In this document: positions 1-6,810 of the stretch, piece after piece
Layout of the letters: every line of letters begins with the position of its first letter
How positions within the stretch are numbered: position 1 is the first letter of the stretch
From: Deltaproteobacteria bacterium
Lineage (GTDB): Bacteria > Desulfobacterota_B > Binatia > Bin18
Length of the DNA stretch: 23,033 nucleotides
Direction: 5' to 3'
Assembly: GCA_012271025.1 (NCBI GenBank)
Contig: JAAXHF010000671.1
Location: 1 to 23,033, forward strand
Translations under genes and position numbers: made by a program
The notes under the pieces: generated by a model
The model's database searches: none
Told to the model about the DNA's origin: nothing
Seen by the model: only the letters and a program-made list of their open reading frames with translations

Positions 1-498
1 CGCCTCGACCACGCGCGGCACGATAGTGGACAGCGCGGTTGTGCTCTTCACATGACCGCCGGCCTCAAGGCCCTGGGCAATAATGCCGTCCACCCCGGCC
101 TCGGCTGCGGCAACGGCCTCGTCAACACCGCCGACCTGCACGAACACCCGTGTTCCGCGCTTATGGGCTTCGGCCACATACGGCTGTGGGTCGCCCCAGA
201 ACAGGACCAGCACCGGCACCGCCTCTTCCAGACAGGTCTCGATCTGGCCCTCTTGCAGCAGGGGCAGGATGATATTGACCCCGAACGGTTTGTCGGTCAG
301 CGTCCGCAGGCGCCGAATCTGTCCGCGGATGTAGGGCGCGGGCAGCCCGCCCATGCCCAGCACGCCGCACGCCCCGGCGTTGGACACCGCAGCCGTCAGC
401 TCCGGCCCGGCCATGCCCCCACCCATGCCAACCGAAAAGATCGGGTGCTGAATGCCAAGCTGCCGACACAACGGCGTGTGCAGCCCTGTTTTTGCCAT
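1..498 (-). CDS. Nitronate monooxygenase family protein (partial, N-terminal 166 residues)
   Basis: The minus-strand frame starts at ATG 498 and stays open to base 1, so the C-terminal half lies outside the window. It encodes an FMN-dependent nitronate monooxygenase (2-nitropropane dioxygenase) family TIM barrel, which oxidises alkyl nitronates or related substrates in the cytoplasm. Visible support is the N-terminal LGIQHPIFSVGMGGGMAGPE segment, the phosphate-loop-like GACGVLGMGG stretch, and EAGGH near residue 146, a hallmark of the family around its active site. A clean GGAGG Shine-Dalgarno lies just upstream of 498. It is the last visible gene of a five-gene minus-strand run and sits 54 bases after the SDR gene. 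True substrate unknown; some relatives act as enoyl-reductase-like FMN proteins. Confidence 0.85.
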   Translation of the reverse strand, partial: MAKTGLHTPLCRQLGIQHPIFSVGMGGGMAGPELTAAVSNAGACGVLGMGGLPAPYIRGQIRRLRTLTDKPFGVNIILPLLQEGQIETCLEEAVPVLVLFWGDPQPYVAEAHKRGTRVFVQVGGVDEAVAAAEAGVDGIIAQGLEAGGHVKSTTALSTIVPRVVEA

Positions 499-552
499 AC
501 TCCCTCCAGTCAGTGTCGAGCTGGTGTGTGGCCGACGGCTCGGTGCGAGCGG

Positions 553-1383
553 TCAGGCAATCACGTAGCCGCCGTTGGGGCTGATGGCTTGGCCGACCAC
601 GAAGTCCGACTCTTCAGATGCCAGGTAGACGGCCAGATTGGCGATGTCCTGGGGTGAGCCGAACTGGCCGGCGGGTGTGGCCATGGCAATCGCCCGCCGG
701 ACGTTATCGTCCAGCCCTTCGGTCATCGGCGTATCAATATAGCCGGGCGCGATCGCGTTGACCTGCACCCCGCTGACAACCGCCTCACGGGCCAGCGCCC
801 GGGTGAAGCCCAGAATGCCGGCCTTGGCCGCGCTGTAGTGTGGTGCGCCGGCACAGCCGGTCATGCCACAGATCGAGGCAATGCTGATGATCTTGCCCGA
901 GCGCTGTTTGTGCATGATCTTGAGCGCCTCGCGGCTGCAATAAAACGTGCCGTCCAGATGCACGCTCAGCATCCGCCGCCACTCTTCGTCGCTCAGGTTC
1001 TGGGTCGCCTCAAGCGCGGTTTTGATCCTGCCCGTCTTGGCCAGCTCGGCCTGTTGCTTGGCCATGACCTTGTTAAACCGCGCCCGCACGGTCGGGTTGT
1101 CCAGGCCGATGCCGGCATTGTTGACCAGAATATCGAGCTGTGAAAAGCGCTTGGTCAGCCGGGCGAACATCTGAGTCACCTGGCGGCTTTTGGACACGTC
1201 GGCTCTGACCGCCAGGCCGCTGGCCTGCTGGCCGCACTCCTCAACGACCTGCCGGGCGTTTTCGACCCGCAGGTCGTTGCACACCACCGTTGCCCCTTCG
1301 CGGGCAAAACTGAGACAAATCGCCCGGCCAATGCCCGACGCTCCACCGGTCACCAGCGCGACTTTTCCGTCTAAACGTCCCAT
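553..1383 (-). CDS. SDR family NAD(P)-dependent oxidoreductase
   Basis: This is a 276-residue short-chain dehydrogenase/reductase that probably interconverts a hydroxyl and a keto group with NAD(P)(H) in the cytoplasm. The Rossmann motif TGGASGIG is at residues 12-19, NNAG at 88-91, and the catalytic set S170, Y183, K187 is in place with the usual Ser-to-Tyr spacing of 13. The ATG at 1383 was chosen because AAGGAG precedes it by 5 bases; an in-frame TTG at 1398 lies upstream of that site and would place it inside the coding region. Compared with FabG-like SDRs there are about 25-30 extra residues between NNAG and the DEEW helix (about 92-133), rich in Lys, Ala and Gln. It is part of the minus-strand operon, 24 bases after the ligand-binding protein gene. 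Substrate cannot be predicted. Confidence 0.9.
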   Translation of the reverse strand: MGRLDGKVALVTGGASGIGRAICLSFAREGATVVCNDLRVENARQVVEECGQQASGLAVRADVSKSRQVTQMFARLTKRFSQLDILVNNAGIGLDNPTVRARFNKVMAKQQAELAKTGRIKTALEATQNLSDEEWRRMLSVHLDGTFYCSREALKIMHKQRSGKIISIASICGMTGCAGAPHYSAAKAGILGFTRALAREAVVSGVQVNAIAPGYIDTPMTEGLDDNVRRAIAMATPAGQFGSPQDIANLAVYLASEESDFVVGQAISPNGGYVIA

Positions 1384-1407
1384 GCTTGCTCCTTTCAACA
1401 GTCGGAC

Positions 1408-2547
1408 CTATTCCGTCCAAAACGGGCCGGGGTACAGCGGCCGGGCCTCGGCCACCTGGGGCGGCCAGACGATCTCCTTGCGCCCGTGCTGCCACTGGGT
1501 AACCAGCATGGGGTGGGCGGTCTGGCGGCCGGTGTCGGCATCAATGGCGTAGGGCCCGTACAGGGTAGTGCAGCGCAGTCGGCTGGCCGCGTCGCGCAGG
1601 GCGCGCTGGTCGAGACTGGCGGCCTGCTCCACACAGCGCTGGGCGATGATCCCGGCCGTATAGCCCTGGACGGCCGGATAATCGACCGGCACGGTGGCGC
1701 TCTTGAGGTAGTGGAACAAGAAGGTCTCTTCCGACGGTCCGCAATCCGCCCGATAGCGGACCTGCGGCTCCCACTGGCTGGGCGCAAAAAAGCCGTTGGC
1801 CCGGTCTTGCAGTTCGGCCTTGAAACGGCTGATGGCGGCCACCACCAGGCCGGCGGCCTTGATTCGCGGCCTGAGTTCGCACAGCTGGCGACCGAGCAGA
1901 ATATCGTCCTCGACCCGTCCCACGCTGAGCACCACATCCGGGGGGTCGTCGTCAAGCGCGGCCAGCAGGGGGCGGAAGTCCTGGGTGCCGGAACGGTAGG
2001 TCTGGTTCAGGCTCAGGGTATACGCTTCGCGCTCTATCCAGCGCAGCACGCCGGCGGCCATGTCGGCGGCAAAGCCGGTTCGGGCATGAAACAGGGCGAC
2101 CCGTCGGGCGGTCGGGTCAACCGCCTTGAGCAGGTCGAGAATGGCGCACAGGTAGAGCGAGGCGGGCGTCAGGATACCGACCAGCCAGGACAGGTTGCAC
2201 TCAAAGATTTCGTCCGAGGAGCCGCTGTGATTCCACACCACGGTCTGGCGCGCCTCGGCCACCTCGGCCGCCGCCAGGGTCAGCCCGCTGCCGTAGGGAC
2301 CGATCAGCAGATCAACGCGATCCTGGTCTATCAGTTTTTCGGTACACGTTCGGACCTTCGCCTCGTCGCTCTCGTCGTCCTCGACCACCAGAGACACGGG
2401 CAGGGCCGGTTCCTGGCGGTTGGGGCGCATCCCGCCGGCCGCATTCACGTCCCGGACATAGCACTCCAGGCCCTCCAGCACCTGGCGACCGAGCCGGCTG
2501 TAGCGTCCGCTGAGTGAGACCGCAATTCCCATGCTGATGTGTGACAT
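1408..2547 (-). CDS. ABC-type branched-chain amino acid/amide substrate-binding-like protein (Peripla_BP_6), no signal peptide
   Basis: This 379-residue protein has the fold signature of LivJ/AmiC-type ligand-binding proteins. It opens with MGIAVSLSGRYSRLGRQVLE, followed by a GL.CYVRDVNAAGG segment, a DRVDLLIGPYGSG loop and a YTAGIIAQRCVEQA helix near the C-terminus. Family members bind amino acids, amides or aromatic acids, usually in the periplasm. Here the start codon leads directly into the first beta strand, with no hydrophobic leader. GGGGAA upstream of ATG 2547 supports this start, and the LLM gene ends only 9 bases before it, leaving no room for an export signal. No permease or ATPase gene is visible nearby. 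It may therefore be a cytoplasmic ligand sensor like AmiC, or a protein whose leader was lost. Confidence 0.85.
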   Translation of the reverse strand: MSHISMGIAVSLSGRYSRLGRQVLEGLECYVRDVNAAGGMRPNRQEPALPVSLVVEDDESDEAKVRTCTEKLIDQDRVDLLIGPYGSGLTLAAAEVAEARQTVVWNHSGSSDEIFECNLSWLVGILTPASLYLCAILDLLKAVDPTARRVALFHARTGFAADMAAGVLRWIEREAYTLSLNQTYRSGTQDFRPLLAALDDDPPDVVLSVGRVEDDILLGRQLCELRPRIKAAGLVVAAISRFKAELQDRANGFFAPSQWEPQVRYRADCGPSEETFLFHYLKSATVPVDYPAVQGYTAGIIAQRCVEQAASLDQRALRDAASRLRCTTLYGPYAIDADTGRQTAHPMLVTQWQHGRKEIVWPPQVAEARPLYPGPFWTE

Positions 2548-2556
2548 GGCTTCCCC

Positions 2557-3621
2557 TCAGTATTTGGCAATCACCTGGCGGCTGAACTCCTCAATCATCT
2601 CTCTGCCGTTGTTCACGACCTGAATCGTGATCTGCTTGAGCCCGACGGCCTCCAGGGCTTTCAGGCGGGCGATGATGTCCTCGCCGGTTCCGGTCAGCGA
2701 AAAGCCGCGGATGAGCGTCTCGTCCAGATATTGTTCCTCGCCCGGCTTCATATAGATCAGATGTCCCTCGTGAATCTCCAGGTAGCGCCGGTCGGCCGGA
2801 GTGCGCAGGCCGGCGACATACTCCGTCTCGTAGCGCTGGTACAGCTGTTGGAGGGCCGGGGGCAGGTCGGCCGCCACCGCCGAGCGCTCCCACAGGGCGT
2901 GCAGGGCGACCAGGGCAAACGGCCCGACCCGCTCCAGCACCCGGGGCGCGACCGCAGACTCGCCGGGCTGCAAGACGCAGCTGGTGGTCAGCATGGTGTT
3001 GGGCAGGCTGCTGGCCTGACGGCCGACCGTATCCGCCCCACGCTGGACCTGGGCCAGGTTTTTCTGAAAGCTGTCGGGATCGCTCAGGGTCGTGATCCAG
3101 CCGTCGGCCAGCTCACCGGTCAGGGCCAGGGCCTTGGGGCCGTTGGCCGCGATATAAATCGGAATCGGGTCCGTGAGGTTGATGTAGCCGCGGTCGGGGT
3201 GCAGAAACTTGATCCAGCGCTGCCGCTGGCCGTCGCGGTACAACACCTCCTCGCCCCGCAGCAGCGCCCGACACTGCTCGGTCTGTTCGCGCAGCGCGCC
3301 GAGCGGCAGGGGTGGCAGGCCCATGGTATTGCGACCGGTGAAGCCGGTGCCCAGGCCGAGGATGACGCGGCCCGGGGCGAGCTGGTTGATGGTCGCAATC
3401 GAATGGGCGGTCACCGGCGCAATCCGGTTGCCGGGAATCGCCACACCCGTGCCCAGGGTCAGGGTCTTAGTCTTTTCCGCAGCCAGGGCCATGCACACAT
3501 ACACATCGCTGTACAGCATCTGGGAGTCATAAAACCAGGCGTGCGAAAAGCCGTGGTCTTCGGCAACCACCAGGTCTTGCCAGGCGTCGGGACGGGCGGG
3601 ATAGGCAATTGCAAATTCCAT
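2557..3621 (-). CDS. LLM class flavin-dependent oxidoreductase (MER/F420-type)
   Basis: This 354-residue luciferase-like monooxygenase family protein has a TIM-barrel fold and uses FMN or coenzyme F420. Diagnostic stretches are DHGFSHAWFYDSQ near residue 25, the TLGTGVAIPGNR and RVILGLGTGFTG segments (glycine-rich cofactor loop) and AANGPKALALTGELADGWI in the second half, which is typical of the methylenetetrahydromethanopterin-reductase-like branch. Length is normal for the family. A strong AGGAGG site precedes ATG 3621. It is the second gene of the minus-strand unit, 17 bases after the HAD gene and 9 bases before the ligand-binding protein gene. The motif pattern suggests F420 rather than FMN, but this cannot be settled by reading. 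Substrate unknown. Confidence 0.88.
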   Translation of the reverse strand: MEFAIAYPARPDAWQDLVVAEDHGFSHAWFYDSQMLYSDVYVCMALAAEKTKTLTLGTGVAIPGNRIAPVTAHSIATINQLAPGRVILGLGTGFTGRNTMGLPPLPLGALREQTEQCRALLRGEEVLYRDGQRQRWIKFLHPDRGYINLTDPIPIYIAANGPKALALTGELADGWITTLSDPDSFQKNLAQVQRGADTVGRQASSLPNTMLTTSCVLQPGESAVAPRVLERVGPFALVALHALWERSAVAADLPPALQQLYQRYETEYVAGLRTPADRRYLEIHEGHLIYMKPGEEQYLDETLIRGFSLTGTGEDIIARLKALEAVGLKQITIQVVNNGREMIEEFSRQVIAKY

Positions 3622-3638
3622 TCGGTCCTCCTTCCTGT

Positions 3639-4286
3639 CTAATTCAGATAGGCCAGTAGCTCGGGCAGGCGTTCAATGACGATATCGGCGTCGACCGGCC
3701 AGGACGGCTCACGGCCGTTGGTCAGCAGGACCGTCCAGGCGCCGGCCGCGCGGCCGGCCTGGGTGTCGTGGCGAAAGTCGCCGACCATCACCAGCCGGTC
3801 GGGGCCGACGCCAAAGCGGTCGGCGACCAGCCGCAGCGCCGCCGGGTCGGGTTTTGGCGGCGCGTCTTCGCGGGCGACCAGCAGGTCAACCCGAATGCCG
3901 AGCCGGCGGCACACCGCCTGCAACGAGGCGCGGCTGTTGCGGGTGATAATGGCCACCGGCAGGGCCAGGGCCTGGACCGCGTGCAGGGTGTGCTGAGCCC
4001 CGTCATTCCACTCCACGTGCTCCACCCCATCCTGCTCAAATGCCTCGATCACGGCTCTGGCCTGCCGCTGCTCGGCCGGGGGCAGCCGCTCCAGCCAGTC
4101 GAGAATGTCGCCCTCGGCCAGCCCCAGTTGGGCGCGCAGCCTGGTGAAGTCGAGATAGGGTCTGGTCAGGGTACTGTCGAGGTCAAAGGCCACCGCGGCC
4201 AGGGGATGGGGATGATCCTGAATAGTGATGGAGCGGCGGGCGGGCAAAGGGAATCGTGATGTCCTTCCGATCTTTTTTGTTGTCAC
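3639..4286 (-). CDS. HAD family hydrolase (phosphoglycolate phosphatase-like)
   Basis: This is a haloacid dehalogenase superfamily phosphatase of about 215 residues. All four motifs are visible: motif I DLDSTL (Ser in place of the common Gly), motif II IITRNS, motif III lysine in PPKPDP, and motif IV VMVGDFRHDTQAG. A helical cap lies between motifs I and II, as in phosphoglycolate or phosphonoacetaldehyde-type phosphatases. The start is uncertain. An ATG at 4301 has no ribosome site, whereas the in-frame GTG at 4286 is preceded by GAGGGA at good spacing, so 4286 is preferred. The first ~30 residues are basic and lie outside the HAD fold. It is the first gene of the minus-strand operon and diverges from lhgO. 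Confidence 0.85.
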   Translation of the reverse strand: MTTKKIGRTSRFPLPARRSITIQDHPHPLAAVAFDLDSTLTRPYLDFTRLRAQLGLAEGDILDWLERLPPAEQRQARAVIEAFEQDGVEHVEWNDGAQHTLHAVQALALPVAIITRNSRASLQAVCRRLGIRVDLLVAREDAPPKPDPAALRLVADRFGVGPDRLVMVGDFRHDTQAGRAAGAWTVLLTNGREPSWPVDADIVIERLPELLAYLN

Positions 4287-4435
4287 GCTTCCCTCTGTCA
4301 TACGTCACAGTGCTTATCACGCTTGCCTGTCAGCCGCAGGGTACTGGTTCACCGCTGGAATGGCAACACGGGAGGTCGGCCAGGCTTGACGCCCAGGCGC
4401 GGCTGGGTCAGGCTGACATGCCTGGAGCACGGCGA

Positions 4436-5644
4436 ATGACACTGCAGTTCGATGTCAGCATTGTTGGCGGCGGTATTATCGGTCTGGCCACCGGACTGGA
4501 ACTCAGCCAACGCTTGCCCGGAGTCAGGCTCGCCATTGTGGAAAAAGAAGACCGGCTGGCCAGCCACCAGACCGGCCACAACAGTGGCGTGATCCACTCC
4601 GGCATCTACTACCGGCCCGGCTCGCTCAAAGCCCAGACCTGTGTGCGCGGCTCGCAGGAATTGGTCGCCTTTTGTGAGCGTCACGCCATCCCCTACCAGC
4701 GCTGCGGCAAGGTCGTGGTCGCCACCTCGACCGACGAGCTGCCCCGGCTCGAGGAACTCCACCGCCGCGGCACGGCCAACGGGGTGCAGGGTCTGGCCAT
4801 GATCGGGCCGGAACGCCTGCGCGAGTTGGAACCGCACGCGACCGGCATCAGGGCCCTCCACGTGCCGAGCACCGGGATTATCGACTTCTCCCGGGTAGCC
4901 CGCACCTACGCCCGGCTGGTTGAGGACGGCGGCGGAACGATGCTGCTCAAACACCAGGTGCAGCAGCTGCGCCACAGCCAGGGCGAGCTGGTCCTGGAAA
5001 CCACCGGCGGCGCCATCCAGACCCGTTACCTGATCAACTGCGGCGGGCTGTTCTGCGACCGCCTGGCGCGCCTGGCCGGGGCGCAGCCGGCGCTGCAAAT
5101 CGTTCCCTTTCGGGGCGAGTATTATACCCTGGCGGCCGGGCGTCGCGGGCTGGTGAACACCCTGATCTACCCGGTCCCCGACCCGGCTCTGCCGTTTCTG
5201 GGCGTGCATTTCACCCGGACGATTGACGGCCTGGTCGAAGCCGGTCCGAACGCCGTCCTGGCTCTGGCTCGGGAGGGCTATCGCAAATCCGACTTCAACT
5301 GGCACGACGCGCGGGAAACCCTGAGCTTTCCCGGCTTTTGGACCATGGCCCGCAGGTATTGGCAGACCGGCCTGGGAGAAATGTACCGCTCGTTCAGCAA
5401 ACGGGCCTTTCTGCGCGCTCTGCAACGGTTGCTGCCGGACCTGACCGAGGCCGACCTGCAGCCGGGCGGGAGCGGGGTGCGGGCTCAGGCGATTGCCGCC
5501 GACGGGGGGCTGGTGGACGACTTCGTGATTTCCCGGACCGGGAATGCCCTGCACGTACTCAACGCCCCGTCGCCCGGCGCGACCGCCTCCCTGGCCATCG
5601 GCCGGATGGTGGTCGAGCAGGCCGTGCAGGCCTTTGAGCTGTAG
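4436..5644 (+). CDS. lhgO: L-2-hydroxyglutarate oxidase
   Basis: This 402-residue FAD-dependent oxidase/dehydrogenase of the DAO fold oxidises L-2-hydroxyglutarate to 2-oxoglutarate, a metabolite-repair and glutarate-catabolism step that passes electrons to the membrane quinone pool. The dinucleotide motif GGGIIG is at residues 11-16, with the ribose-binding Glu in VEKE near residue 36. The family signature GHNSGVIHSGIYYRPGSLKA follows at residues 47-66, and the GVRAQAI segment lies close to the C-terminus. The frame is open further upstream to 4256, but that region reads as non-homologous sequence. The ATG at 4436 has GGAG eight bases upstream and matches family length. It diverges from the HAD gene across a spacer of about 150 bases that must hold both promoters; I could not assign clear -35/-10 boxes there. 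Confidence 0.92.
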   Translation: MTLQFDVSIVGGGIIGLATGLELSQRLPGVRLAIVEKEDRLASHQTGHNSGVIHSGIYYRPGSLKAQTCVRGSQELVAFCERHAIPYQRCGKVVVATSTDELPRLEELHRRGTANGVQGLAMIGPERLRELEPHATGIRALHVPSTGIIDFSRVARTYARLVEDGGGTMLLKHQVQQLRHSQGELVLETTGGAIQTRYLINCGGLFCDRLARLAGAQPALQIVPFRGEYYTLAAGRRGLVNTLIYPVPDPALPFLGVHFTRTIDGLVEAGPNAVLALAREGYRKSDFNWHDARETLSFPGFWTMARRYWQTGLGEMYRSFSKRAFLRALQRLLPDLTEADLQPGGSGVRAQAIAADGGLVDDFVISRTGNALHVLNAPSPGATASLAIGRMVVEQAVQAFEL

Positions 5645-5664
5645 GGAGAAAATCCCCCCTCAAT

Positions 5665-5679
5665 CCCTTTGGCAAAGGG
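5665..5679. repeat. Short palindromic repeat between lhgO and folK
   Basis: CCCTTTG and CAAAGGG form a seven-base inverted repeat around a single base, embedded in a run of C's on the left and G's on the right (5653-5685). The arrangement resembles dispersed REP-like elements of GC-rich environmental genomes. It sits 20 bases after the lhgO stop and could act as a weak 3' hairpin, but there is no T tract. The words TGGCAAAGGGGG recur on the minus strand near 22500, inside a truncated gene. Confidence 0.5.
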
Positions 5680-5705
5680 GGGAGGGCAGAAACACGGCTG
5701 AGACG

Positions 5706-6206
5706 ATGTCACACCGGGTCTTTATCGCCCTCGGCTCCAACCTCGGGGATCGGCGGGCCTACTACCGTCAGGCCCTGGAGCGGATTGCCGGCCTGCCCGA
5801 TACCGTCATCGTGCGCCAGTCTTCCCAGTATGAAACCCAGCCGCTGGGTGAGGCCCGCAACTGGTATCTGAACGGGGTGATTGAAATCCGGACCGGGCTG
5901 GCGGCCGAGACCCTGCTCGGACGGCTGCAAGCCATCGAACACGCGCTGGGACGTGTGCGCTCGACCGTGCGCTGGGCCTCCCGCAGCCTGGATCTCGACA
6001 TTCTGTTCTTTGACGCCGCGCTGATTGACACCCCCCGTTTACGTGTCCCGCACCCCGAACTGCACAAGCGGCGCTTTGTGCTCGAACCCTTGTGCGAACT
6101 CGCTCCCGCCCTGTGCCATCCCGGCCTGGGCCGCACGGTCGCCGAACTGCTGGCCGAGCTGGACGACGAGAAACAGGTCATCAAGCTGGCACCCGAGCGC
6201 CGATGA
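5706..6206 (+). CDS. folK: 2-amino-4-hydroxy-6-hydroxymethyldihydropteridine pyrophosphokinase
   Basis: HPPK of 166 residues, which transfers pyrophosphate from ATP to 6-hydroxymethyl-dihydropterin in folate synthesis. Visible motifs are ALGSNLGDR at residues 8-16, YETQPLG at 42-48, the signature RWASRSLDLDIL at 89-100 with the two magnesium-binding aspartates D96 and D98 (E. coli HPPK has D95 and D97), and PHPELHKRRFVLEPL at 115-129. The open frame extends upstream into lhgO, but ATG 5706 matches the family N-terminus exactly. No strong Shine-Dalgarno precedes it, so translation may depend on readthrough from lhgO. No other folate gene is nearby. It converges with the next gene, leaving a 12-base gap. 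Confidence 0.95.
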   Translation: MSHRVFIALGSNLGDRRAYYRQALERIAGLPDTVIVRQSSQYETQPLGEARNWYLNGVIEIRTGLAAETLLGRLQAIEHALGRVRSTVRWASRSLDLDILFFDAALIDTPRLRVPHPELHKRRFVLEPLCELAPALCHPGLGRTVAELLAELDDEKQVIKLAPERR

Positions 6207-6218
6207 GCCTCGGGCCGG

Positions 6219-6668
6219 TCAGGCTTCCTCCGCAGCCAGGGCCGCCTCGACCCGTCCGGCCCATTCCCGCACCAGAGCGGCCCGCTCCCGAAAGCCCGCC
6301 AGGTCGCCCTTCAGAACCCGCAGCCGCTCGGTCTCCTCAAGCAGGTCGGCATACACGGCGAGCAGACGCTCGAACCGCTTGAGCGAGGTCCGTCCTTCGT
6401 AGAAGCGCTTCGCGATCCGGGCAAAATCCCGGGCACGTTCCAGGGGGTACAGAAATTCGTTCATCATCCGCGGCGTCATGGCTCGGTCATCCTCCAGAAA
6501 GCTGCCCATTTTATCGGTCATGGCCAGCAGGAGTTCGACATGGGTGCGCATCAGCTTGGTGTATTTGATCCAGTAGCAGCCGCCGAGGCTGACACCCACG
6601 ACAACCACACAGGCAACAAGCGCGACCCTGGCCCGCCGCCAAAGGGCAAACGTGTCAATATTTTTCAT
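6219..6668 (-). CDS. Hypothetical membrane-anchored coiled-coil protein
   Basis: I do not recognise a family for this 149-residue protein. A single hydrophobic segment at residues 14-35 (RVALVACVVVVGVSLGG core) follows a short basic N-terminus, predicting an inner-membrane anchor. The remainder (about 70-149) is charged and heptad-like, with many Glu, Arg, Ala and Leu, suggesting a coiled coil facing one side of the membrane. The ATG at 6668 is preferred because it sits directly before the basic segment, although its upstream bases are not purine-rich. An in-frame GTG at 6683 with AAGG upstream is an alternative. The frame is open back to 6899 but the extra part overlaps the PAS gene and looks non-coding. 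It is divergent from the PAS signalling gene and could be its partner, which is inference from position only. Confidence 0.6.
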   Translation of the reverse strand: MKNIDTFALWRRARVALVACVVVVGVSLGGCYWIKYTKLMRTHVELLLAMTDKMGSFLEDDRAMTPRMMNEFLYPLERARDFARIAKRFYEGRTSLKRFERLLAVYADLLEETERLRVLKGDLAGFRERAALVREWAGRVEAALAAEEA

Positions 6669-6810
6669 GGGCTTGGAGGACACGTTCACCCTTACCTGGT
6701 CTTGACGACCACGGAAAGCCGAGCCTAACATAGGACGCAGGTCAGAAGACTGAGCGTGACCGAGACGGTCGAACAGCCCCAGAACCGGGCCAAAGAGTGG
6801 GTATCCATCC

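Noticed and set aside
1486..2517. Plus-strand 343-codon frame opposite the binding-protein gene
   Set aside because: Antisense shadow in GC-rich DNA; the minus-strand product has clear family features and a ribosome site.
4256..4435. Extended N-terminus for lhgO from 4256, with a hydrophobic leader-like stretch
   Set aside because: LhgO proteins begin close to the FAD motif, a good ribosome site precedes ATG 4436, and the extension overlaps the divergent HAD gene.
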